A stretch of DNA of 5,201 nucleotides, from the NCBI GenBank assembly GCA_021735115.1, contig JAIPHQ010000062.1, positions 1 through 5,201 of the forward strand. Reading direction: 5' to 3'. Position numbers and translations under genes: made by a program. This document shows, one piece after another, positions 1-4,599 of this stretch (positions are counted from its first letter, which is position 1; every line of letters starts with the position of its first letter). The notes under the pieces were generated by a model. It was not told the DNA's origin. It ran no database searches and saw only the letters and a program-made list of their open reading frames with translations. Source of the stretch: Candidatus Omnitrophota bacterium (GTDB taxonomy: Bacteria; Omnitrophota; Koll11; Duberdicusellales; 4484-171).

Positions 1-611
1 TTATCTTTATATTCAACTTCGGCTTCTGCTAAGGCAGTTTCACAGGTTGGGCACCAATTAACAGGTTTTCTGCCCCGATATATGTATCCATCTTGAGTTA
101 ACTCCTCAAGCAGCTTCATTACTGAATATTCATAGTGGGGATTAAAAGTAAGATAAGGATTCTTCCAATCAGCAAAAATTCCTAAGCGTTTGAAGTCCTC
201 AGTTTGAAGTTTAACAAACTTTTCTGCATAAGCATGAGCTTTTTTACGAAATTCAACAATATCCACATCATGTTTTGTTTGTTTTAATTCTTTAAATAGC
301 TGGTGCTCAACCGGAAGCCCATGACAATCCCACCCCACAACAAAAGGACAATCAAATCCATCTAAAAACTTAAATTTTACAATTATATCTTTTAAGATTT
401 TATTTAAAGCATGCCCAATATGAATTGGCCCATTTGCATAAGGCGGCCCATCATGGAGAATATATTTATCTTTTCCCGATCTTTGCCTGCGCAGCTGATT
501 ATAGATATCAGTGTCCTGCCAACTGCTGATTCTTTCCGGTTCACGTTGGGCTAAATTGGCCCGCATCGGAAAAGAAGTCTTCGGTAAATTTAAAGTATCT
601 TTATATTTCAT
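1..611 (-). CDS. ileS: isoleucyl-tRNA synthetase, N-terminal part (cut by window edge)
   Basis: Class Ia aminoacyl-tRNA synthetase that charges tRNA-Ile with isoleucine in the cytosol. The frame starts at ATG 611-609 and runs off the left edge, so 203 complete codons of a protein usually over 900 residues are visible. The N-terminus (LNLPKTSFPMRANL, residues 7-20) is typical of bacterial IleRS. The Rossmann-fold ATP site follows, with DGPPYANG at 54-61, the HIGH motif at 64-67 and GWDCHGLP at 93-100. The segment KPVNWCPTCETALAEAEVEY (182-201) is the family's strongly conserved entry to the editing (CP1) domain and separates it from ValRS and LeuRS. The KMSKS motif lies outside the window. The start is one base after the kinase gene's stop (TAATATG), and I see no good Shine-Dalgarno, so translation is probably coupled to the gene before it. 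I see no T-box leader. Confidence 0.97.
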   Translation of the reverse strand, partial: MKYKDTLNLPKTSFPMRANLAQREPERISSWQDTDIYNQLRRQRSGKDKYILHDGPPYANGPIHIGHALNKILKDIIVKFKFLDGFDCPFVVGWDCHGLPVEHQLFKELKQTKHDVDIVEFRKKAHAYAEKFVKLQTEDFKRLGIFADWKNPYLTFNPHYEYSVMKLLEELTQDGYIYRGRKPVNWCPTCETALAEAEVEYKD

Positions 612-612
612 A

Positions 613-1518
613 TTAAAACGAAACCAGTTTTTTAAACTTTTTTATTCTTTTTTCCACCTTAGCTAGAGTAGCTTTTTGTAAACTCTTTAGGCTAAAATCC
701 TCAACTGCAAAAGTTGCCATGATTGTACCATAAATTGCTGCTCTTCTTAAGGTATTGATGCTTTTATTATTTGTCATTGCCAGATACCCCATAACTCCTC
801 CGGCAAAAGTATCTCCGGCTCCGGTGGGATCAACTACCGATTCCATCAAGTACGCTGGTGCATTAAACAAATACTTTCCCGAAACTAATAAAACTCCGTG
901 TTCACCACGCTTTATAAATATTTTTTTCGGCCCAAACTTTAATATAGCCCGGGCGGCTTTTAATATATTTGGTTCTTGAGTTAATTGACGGGCTTCAGAT
1001 TCATTGATAAAAAATATATCGATATCTTTTAAAAGTTTAAGTAATTTTTTTCTTTTATTTTCAATCCAGAAATCCATTGTGTCACAACCGATAACTTTAG
1101 AGCTCCTATTTTTAATTTGCTTTAATATATTCATCTGCAGCTCAGGATCGATATTAGCCAAAAAAATATGTTTGCTTTTTTTATATTGAGGTGGAAGCTT
1201 AGGGCAAAAATCAGCAAAAACACCTAATTTGGTTGAAAGGGTTTCCGGATCAGCCATATCCCAACCATAGCGGCCCGACCAGCTAAATGTATTACCGGCA
1301 ACTTGGGAAAGCCCTTCCAATTTTATATTTCTTTGATTAAATAATTTTATGTATTTTTTAGGAAAATCACTGCCTACGGTCGCAATCAAATTAACTTGAG
1401 AAAATAAACTAGCAGCATAAGAAAAATAACTAGCCGAACCACCAAGCACTTTTTTTACAGCGCCAAATGGAGTCTTTACTGAATCTAGGCCAACTGAACC
1501 AACAACAATAATACTCAT
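613..1518 (-). CDS. PfkB-family carbohydrate/nucleoside kinase
   Basis: A 301-residue, full-length member of the ribokinase/PfkB superfamily, which transfers phosphate from ATP to a sugar or nucleoside hydroxyl in the cytosol. Visible hallmarks are the N-terminal strand with VVGSVGLDS (5-13), where Asp12 is placed to bind substrate; the Gly-Gly lid motif GGSASYF (26-32); NESEA (172-176); and signature 2, DPTGAGDTFAGG (230-241), with the GAGD anion hole and catalytic base Asp236. The segments WSGRYGWDM (80-88) and FLANIDPELQ (119-128) look like family-specific substrate-lid regions; I recall similar sequences encoded beside MTA phosphorylase in other bacteria, but the substrate is not known to me. 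The ATG start overlaps the mtnP stop by four bases (ATGA), and only a weak GGA precedes it, so coupled translation is likely. Candidate substrates are adenosine, ribose or a methylthio-sugar; the sequence does not decide between them. Confidence 0.93.
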   Translation of the reverse strand: MSIIVVGSVGLDSVKTPFGAVKKVLGGSASYFSYAASLFSQVNLIATVGSDFPKKYIKLFNQRNIKLEGLSQVAGNTFSWSGRYGWDMADPETLSTKLGVFADFCPKLPPQYKKSKHIFLANIDPELQMNILKQIKNRSSKVIGCDTMDFWIENKRKKLLKLLKDIDIFFINESEARQLTQEPNILKAARAILKFGPKKIFIKRGEHGVLLVSGKYLFNAPAYLMESVVDPTGAGDTFAGGVMGYLAMTNNKSINTLRRAAIYGTIMATFAVEDFSLKSLQKATLAKVEKRIKKFKKLVSF

Positions 1519-2372
1519 TTTATATATTTTCCAATTAAAAGATTAAGTTTTTTCTTTACCTCTTCTGAAATAGCCTCTGGCCTTGTAACTATAGTATTTT
1601 TTAAGGCTTGATTGCAGCTACATTCTTTTTCGGGATCTTCTAAGGTGACAAATTCTTTAATAACTTTTTTAGAATTTTGGGAATTCTTTTGCAAATACTT
1701 TATGATGACATCAATACTAACTTCACCAAAATCCGGATGCCAACAATCAAAGTCAGTAACAGCCGATAAGCCTACATAACAAATTTCAGCTTCACGAGCC
1801 AGCCTGGCTTCACTAAAATTAGTCATACCGACAATATCAGCACCCCAGCTACGATACAGGTTTGACTCAGCTTTAGTAGAAAATTGAGGCCCTTCCATAT
1901 TTAAATAAGTGCCGCCAAAATGACAATCTAGGCCAGCTGATTTGACTGCCCGCTCTAAGCTTTTTGCCAAACTGCTGCAAACAGGATGTGCTAAAGCGAC
2001 ATGAGCAACTATCCCTTTTTCAAAAAAAGTATTCTTGCGTTTTGTGGTTCTATCAATAAATTGATCCGGAATCACAAAATCAAGCGGTTTCATTTTTTCA
2101 TTTAATGATCCGCAAGCTGATACCGAAAGTATCTTGGTAACCCCTAGCTCCTTCATGCCATATATATTAGCTTGATAATTTATCGATGACGGGCTATTCT
2201 TATGGCCGAGGCCATGACGGGGTAAAAAAACGACCTCTTTACCGGAAAGCTTACCTAAAATATATTGTGACGAGGGCCGGCCAAAAGGAGTATCTAACTT
2301 TACCTCCTTTTTTTCTTTAATCCCTTCTAGGTCATAAACTCCGGTTCCGCCTATAACCCCTAATCTTTTCAA
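1515..2372 (-). CDS. mtnP: S-methyl-5'-thioadenosine phosphorylase (MTAP)
   Basis: Cleaves methylthioadenosine with phosphate to adenine and 5-methylthioribose-1-phosphate, the entry to methionine and purine salvage. The 285 residues fit the trimeric PNP/MTAP family. Seen: phosphate loop GVIGGTGVYD (5-14), PRHG (51-54), NYQANIYGMKELG (65-77), SACGSL (85-90), MEGPQFSTKAES (159-170), GMTNFSEARLAREAEICY (182-199), then TDFDCWH (206-212). Asp207 and Asp209 are the pair that selects 6-amino purines, favouring MTAP over a guanosine/inosine PNP, which has Asn there. A CSC at 251-253 matches the C-terminal CXC motif described in archaeal MTAPs. The start is TTG at 2372-2370, which overlaps the proC stop (TTGA). 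It is chosen because AAGGAG lies six bases upstream and the conserved fold begins at once (KRLGVIGG). A function on adenosine or other purine nucleosides cannot be excluded. Confidence 0.94.
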   Translation of the reverse strand: MKRLGVIGGTGVYDLEGIKEKKEVKLDTPFGRPSSQYILGKLSGKEVVFLPRHGLGHKNSPSSINYQANIYGMKELGVTKILSVSACGSLNEKMKPLDFVIPDQFIDRTTKRKNTFFEKGIVAHVALAHPVCSSLAKSLERAVKSAGLDCHFGGTYLNMEGPQFSTKAESNLYRSWGADIVGMTNFSEARLAREAEICYVGLSAVTDFDCWHPDFGEVSIDVIIKYLQKNSQNSKKVIKEFVTLEDPEKECSCNQALKNTIVTRPEAISEEVKKKLNLLIGKYIK

Positions 2373-3184
2373 TTTTTTCTCCTTTTTGTATTTGAAGATA
2401 TTTTTTTTGCCCTACCATGGGCCTTATAAATCCCTTGAGATATTTTTTTTGAAAGCTTTGCCTGATTAAAAAAAGAAATTCCTGCCTCAGTAGTTCCCCC
2501 TGGCGAAGCCACAGAGTCAAGAAGCTTAAAAAAATCTTTATCAGATTCAGAAGCCAACAAAGAAGCTCCTTTAAAGGTTTGAGCTACCATTGTTTTTGCA
2601 TCCTTTTTCTTAAAACCCATCTTTATGGCTGTCTTATAAAAAGATTCCATAAAGTAATAGATAAACCCCGGGCCACTTCCAGAGAGAGCTGTGATTTTAT
2701 CAATTAATGCCTCTTTTCCTTCAATCACTTTGCCCATCAAAGAAAAAATATCCTTTACTAACTTTAAATCATTTTTTGTTGCTAAGCTACCGGCAGCAAC
2801 AAAAGTTAAACCTTCTTTAACCTTAATTGCTAAATTAGGCATAACTCTTACCACTTTTACCTTGGCTAGTTCAGCTTCAATAGTTTTAGTTGACACCCCT
2901 GCTAAAAGACTGATTAGCAAAGGTTTATTTTTAATAATTAAGTGTTGGTTTTTCCTTAAAAATTGACCTAAATCTTGAGGCTTAATGGCTAAAATCAAAA
3001 TTTGACAAGCTTGGATGATTTCTTCTATATTTTTCGCTTTTTGAAAGCCTTTAGCCGTTTTAGTTTTAGCTTTCTTTTGGTCATAAATTAAAACTTGATA
3101 GCCACCGGAAGCAGAAATTGCTTCAGCAGAAGCCGAACCCATATTACCAAAACCAATCACTCCAATTTTTATATTTTTTTTCAT
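2369..3184 (-). CDS. proC: pyrroline-5-carboxylate reductase
   Basis: Last step of proline synthesis: reduces 1-pyrroline-5-carboxylate to L-proline with NAD(P)H in the cytosol. At 271 residues it is the normal family length. The N-terminal Rossmann domain carries GVIGFGNMG (8-16), followed by the ILAIKPQ strand (64-70) and VMPN (114-117). The C-terminal helical dimerisation domain has ALSGSGPGF (166-174) and the ProC signature VASPGGTTEAG (225-235), the substrate and nicotinamide site. The C-terminal tail (SSNTKRRKN) is basic, and the DNA encoding it also forms the Shine-Dalgarno of mtnP. It is the first gene of the proC-mtnP-pfkB-ileS operon. No Shine-Dalgarno precedes ATG 3184, while a strong promoter ends about ten bases upstream, so a leaderless message is likely. 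MKKN-IKIGVIG is the natural N-terminus, and no other start is needed. Confidence 0.96.
   Translation of the reverse strand: MKKNIKIGVIGFGNMGSASAEAISASGGYQVLIYDQKKAKTKTAKGFQKAKNIEEIIQACQILILAIKPQDLGQFLRKNQHLIIKNKPLLISLLAGVSTKTIEAELAKVKVVRVMPNLAIKVKEGLTFVAAGSLATKNDLKLVKDIFSLMGKVIEGKEALIDKITALSGSGPGFIYYFMESFYKTAIKMGFKKKDAKTMVAQTFKGASLLASESDKDFFKLLDSVASPGGTTEAGISFFNQAKLSKKISQGIYKAHGRAKKISSNTKRRKN
2379..2384 (-). promoter_or_regulatory. ribosome binding site that fixes the TTG start of mtnP
   Basis: AAGGAG on the minus strand lies six bases before TTG 2372-2370. It sits inside the last codons of proC (the AAA AGG AGA part of the C-terminal KRRKN). Its strength and spacing justify the non-ATG start over any later ATG, which would remove the phosphate-binding GGTG loop. 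Confidence 0.8.
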
Positions 3185-3193
3185 ATGTGGGGT

Positions 3194-3222
3194 AAAATAT
3201 CACAAAAAAAATATAGTGTCAA
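3194..3222 (-). promoter_or_regulatory. sigma-70-type promoter of the proC operon, probably leaderless
   Basis: On the minus strand a perfect -35 (TTGACA, 3222-3217) is followed by a 17-base T-rich spacer and TATTTT (3199-3194). TGA directly precedes the -10, giving the extended -10 pattern TGnTATTTT. The -10 matches four of six consensus bases. Transcription would begin near 3188-3185, only a few bases from the proC ATG at 3184. That agrees with the missing Shine-Dalgarno. Promoter strength and start site are inferred from the motifs. Confidence 0.7.
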
Positions 3223-3242
3223 TCTAAACTTAAAACCTGTTT

Positions 3243-3716
3243 TTATATTTTTTTTGCTTTCAGGAGACAAGCAAAACGTTGAGCAGCCCTTTGACAATTT
3301 TGTTCTGTGCGGTAATCAACTTTTTCTACAGCTACCGGGCCATAATGGTCACCCTTAAAGTCGCCTTGGATGATCATCCCATGGATCAGCATCGCTTCTA
3401 AAATGCTTAAGATGGTAGTTTCATTGCCACCGGCTAAATTACGAGAGGTAGAAAAGGCAGCACCTAACTTACCATCTAATTTTCCGTGAAAAGCTACACT
3501 TTCATCGAAAAGTTTTTTTACTGAAGCTGCCAAGCTACCATAGTAAGTTGGTGAGCCAACAATTATTCCTTGATAATCAAGCAATTTTTTCACTTCAAAG
3601 CTATCAGTATCTGCAATATCTACTTCTACTTTTTCCTTCTTAAGAAACCCGGCAATTAACTCTGCTATTCTCTTGGTAGTTCCTCCTCGCGAATAATAAA
3701 GAACAATAACCTTCAT
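3243..3716 (-). CDS. short flavodoxin-family (WrbA-like) FMN protein
   Basis: A 157-residue single-domain flavodoxin fold that probably binds FMN and works as a cytosolic electron carrier or NAD(P)H:quinone-type oxidoreductase. The phosphate-binding loop YYSRGGTTKRIAE (7-19) follows the first strand. GSPTYYGSLAASVKKLFDE (54-72) is the second flavin loop with the aromatic pair. GAAFSTSRNLAGGNETTILSIL (85-106) then HGMIIQG (112-118) match the WrbA/NADPH-dependent FMN reductase pattern, in which GGxETT and HGM are conserved. WrbA proteins are nearer 200 residues; this one lacks part of the inserted loops and ends in a short helix (NCQRAAQRFACLLKAKKI). It is therefore better called a flavodoxin-family protein than WrbA itself. 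AAGGAGG lies four bases before ATG 3716. It sits between the 7-bp repeat and the proC promoter and has no clear terminator. The redox partner is unknown. Confidence 0.88.
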   Translation of the reverse strand: MKVIVLYYSRGGTTKRIAELIAGFLKKEKVEVDIADTDSFEVKKLLDYQGIIVGSPTYYGSLAASVKKLFDESVAFHGKLDGKLGAAFSTSRNLAGGNETTILSILEAMLIHGMIIQGDFKGDHYGPVAVEKVDYRTEQNCQRAAQRFACLLKAKKI

Positions 3717-3720
3717 AAAA

Positions 3721-3727
3721 CCTCCTT
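3721..3727 (-). promoter_or_regulatory. perfect Shine-Dalgarno of the flavodoxin gene
   Basis: AAGGAGG on the minus strand, separated by four T residues from ATG 3716. This is the strongest ribosome site in the window and supports the chosen start. The tandem 7-bp repeat begins three bases upstream of it, so repeat-length changes would alter the leader but not the SD-to-ATG spacing. Confidence 0.85.
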
Positions 3728-3730
3728 AAA

Positions 3731-3765
3731 CTATCGACTATCGACTATCGACTATGGACTATTGA
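3731..3765 (+). repeat. tandem 7-bp repeat, five copies of CTATNGA
   Basis: Read on the plus strand the units are CTATCGA three times, CTATGGA and CTATTGA, in perfect 7-bp phase, followed by a decayed copy starting CTTTA at 3766. All five differ only at the fifth base (C, C, C, G, T). The array fills almost the whole space between tRNA-Arg and the Shine-Dalgarno of the flavodoxin gene, so it would be in that gene's leader if both are on one transcript. Its function is unknown. Slippage, a protein-binding array or a neutral intergenic repeat are all possible. Confidence 0.9.
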
Positions 3766-3771
3766 CTTTAT

Positions 3772-3848
3772 TGGTGCGCCCGGCAGGAGTCGAACCTGCA
3801 ACCTTCTGGTCCGTAGCCAAACGATCTATCCAATTGATCTACGGGCGC
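3772..3848 (-). tRNA. tRNA-Arg, anticodon ACG, CCA encoded
   Basis: A 77-base cloverleaf on the minus strand. The acceptor stem GCGCCCG (3848-3842) pairs with CGGGCGC (3782-3776). The discriminator is A at 3775, and the CCA tail is encoded at 3774-3772. The D stem is GATC/GATC around an AATTGGATA loop. The anticodon stem is TTTGG/CCAGA with one T-G pair, and its loop CTACGGA gives anticodon ACG, whose A34 is expected to become inosine to read CGU, CGC and CGA. The T arm shows GCAGG TTCGACT CCTGC, with the standard TTC. All stems pair, so it looks functional. It begins 23 bases after the secreted-protein gene and is followed by the 7-bp repeat without a visible terminator. Confidence 0.97.
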
Positions 3849-3856
3849 AACATTTA

Positions 3857-3884
3857 CTTATAAATTTATAACTAATGATTTAAA
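3857..3884 (-). promoter_or_regulatory. possible weak promoter for tRNA-Arg
   Basis: TTTAAA (3884-3879, four of six -35 bases), a 16-base spacer and TATAAG (3862-3857, five of six -10 bases) would start transcription near 3850, about two bases before the mature tRNA. The -10 lies in a perfect 14-base palindrome of A and T (3858-3871), and the -35 is inside the end of the upstream gene. In DNA this AT-rich the match could be chance; read-through from the upstream promoter is the alternative. Confidence 0.3.
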
Positions 3885-4309
3885 GTCTCTGGCATGCGAT
3901 CAAAGGCAACCTGTGTAATACAATAACTACCTGGATCTTTTTGAAAATTTACAGTTATCAAGACATTATTATATTTTGTACAAACAGCTTCATAAACAAG
4001 ACTGGGATAATCTGAATCTAGATTACATTTTTCTTCGATAAGCTTTTTGGATACAATATCTCCAAACCTATTTTTATATATTGCAATAAATAGATTATCA
4101 AAATATTTTTTAGTTTTTAATTGTTTTAATGAGTCAGAATAGTACTTAAAAAAAGCTAAGTGATCTTGGCAGTTATAAGCGTCGAGAGTTTTCTCAGCAA
4201 TTAAATCAAGAGTATTTTTAGAATATTCTAAATCATTAGCTGCATGGACTTTAAACCCTGCTAAAAAAAACAATGAACAAGCAGCAAAAACTAAAATTAT
4301 TTTTTTCAT
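3872..4309 (-). CDS. small secreted protein, possible NTF2-like (DUF3887-like) fold
   Basis: A 145-residue protein with a clear Sec signal peptide: MKK, hydrophobic core ILVFAACSLFFLAGF and a likely type I cleavage site after VHA (residue 23). The mature part of about 122 residues starts with an amphipathic helix (LDLIAEKTLDAYNCQDHLAFFKYYS), then a second helix and a run of beta-like strands ending in VLITVNFQKD and YCITQVAFD. This order resembles small NTF2-fold domains such as DUF3887, which I infer from pattern only; no catalytic residues can be named. Four cysteines remain in the mature protein (47, 95, 110, 130), enough for two disulfides outside the membrane. The start ATG 4309 is preceded by GAGGG at a seven-base spacing, which overlaps the TAG stop of the 61-aa gene. 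The two genes are eleven bases apart and almost certainly co-transcribed. Its role is unknown. Confidence 0.85.
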   Translation of the reverse strand: MKKIILVFAACSLFFLAGFKVHAANDLEYSKNTLDLIAEKTLDAYNCQDHLAFFKYYSDSLKQLKTKKYFDNLFIAIYKNRFGDIVSKKLIEEKCNLDSDYPSLVYEAVCTKYNNVLITVNFQKDPGSYCITQVAFDRMPETLNH

Positions 4310-4320
4310 TAATAAACCCT

Positions 4321-4506
4321 CTAGGCTTTAAGGCTTATCTTATCGCTTTGTCTTTTTTTACTTTTAACCGCTTTTTCAACTACTCCAAAAACTGCATCAG
4401 ACTTTGTTGGATCAAGGGTGAAGTAATTTAGGAGAGCCTCAGAAATTAATTCGGCAGTAAGATAGGTTTCTGAGTTAGAAACAATCTTAAAAGTCTTTTC
4501 AACCAT
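4321..4506 (-). CDS. 61-aa hypothetical protein
   Basis: I do not recognise this family. It is a soluble protein of 61 residues without signal peptide or membrane segment. The N-terminal half could be a strand plus helix (KTFKIVSNSETYLTAELISEALLNYF), the middle is a second helix (SDAVFGVVEKAVKS), and the tail is basic (KSKKRQSDKISLKA). It has no cysteine or histidine, which excludes a zinc ribbon. That it is a real gene is supported by a good GGGAGG four bases before ATG 4506, a consensus promoter about 60 bases upstream, and the tight spacing to the secreted-protein gene that follows. The basic tail could suit nucleic-acid binding, but nothing proves it. Confidence 0.72.
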   Translation of the reverse strand: MVEKTFKIVSNSETYLTAELISEALLNYFTLDPTKSDAVFGVVEKAVKSKKRQSDKISLKA

Positions 4507-4510
4507 AACG

Positions 4511-4516
4511 CCTCCC
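4511..4516 (-). promoter_or_regulatory. ribosome binding site of the 61-aa gene
   Basis: GGGAGG on the minus strand, four bases before ATG 4506. It is the main sequence evidence that this short unrecognised frame is translated from that start. Confidence 0.75.
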
Positions 4517-4545
4517 TATTTATATATTAACCGTGGCTATAATAT

Positions 4546-4562
4546 ATCCTTTTTTGAAGGAT
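4546..4562 (-). other. hairpin at the 5' end of the 61-aa gene transcript
   Basis: ATCCTT (4562-4557) and AAGGAT (4551-4546) form a perfect six-pair stem around a CAAAA loop. The predicted start site of the upstream promoter (near 4560) lies within the first arm, so the RNA would begin with or inside the hairpin. No T-run follows, so it is not a convincing terminator for citrate synthase. It could protect the 5' end of the message. Confidence 0.45.
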
Positions 4563-4566
4563 TTTC

Positions 4567-4595
4567 ATTATAAATTTTTCTTAAATATAAGTCAA
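4567..4595 (-). promoter_or_regulatory. consensus sigma-70-type promoter of the 61-aa/secreted protein unit
   Basis: TTGACT (4595-4590, five of six), a 17-base spacer and a perfect TATAAT (4572-4567). The -35 starts only four bases after the citrate synthase stop codon. Transcription should start near 4560 and give a leader of about 55 bases before ATG 4506. This is the best promoter match in the window and suggests strong, housekeeping-type expression of the two small genes and perhaps of tRNA-Arg behind them. Confidence 0.75.
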
Positions 4596-4599
4596 GAAG

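Noticed and set aside
600..640. T-box or other leader in front of ileS
   Set aside because: There is only one base between the kinase stop and the ileS start, leaving no room for a leader. Regulation would have to act at the operon promoter.
755..979. Plus-strand open frame of 74 codons opposite the kinase gene
   Set aside because: It lies fully antisense to the conserved PfkB signature region, has no ribosome site and encodes no recognisable domain. The open frame is a by-product of codon use on the other strand.
2332..2520. Minus-strand open frame overlapping the proC-mtnP junction
   Set aside because: It is in another frame across two conserved genes, has low-complexity basic composition, and no independent signal supports it.
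2691..2966. Plus-strand open frame of 91 codons opposite proC, and similar ones at 1004-1189 and 3095-3358
   Set aside because: All are antisense to well-supported genes and show no family pattern or ribosome site. The frame at 3095-3358 also crosses the proC promoter and runs into the flavodoxin gene.
3232..3243. AAAAC/GTTTT inverted repeat as terminator of the flavodoxin gene
   Set aside because: The five-base arms are separated by only two bases, which cannot form a stable hairpin. No GC stem is present, and the repeat overlaps the stop codon.
3731..3765. Tandem repeat as a CRISPR-like array
   Set aside because: The units are 7 bp with no spacers and no cas genes are nearby.
4277..4279. 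Cys11 of the secreted protein as a lipoprotein attachment site
   Set aside because: FAAC is a poor lipobox without Leu at -3. The hydrophobic core continues for several residues past the Cys, and a better type I site (VHA) follows at residue 23.
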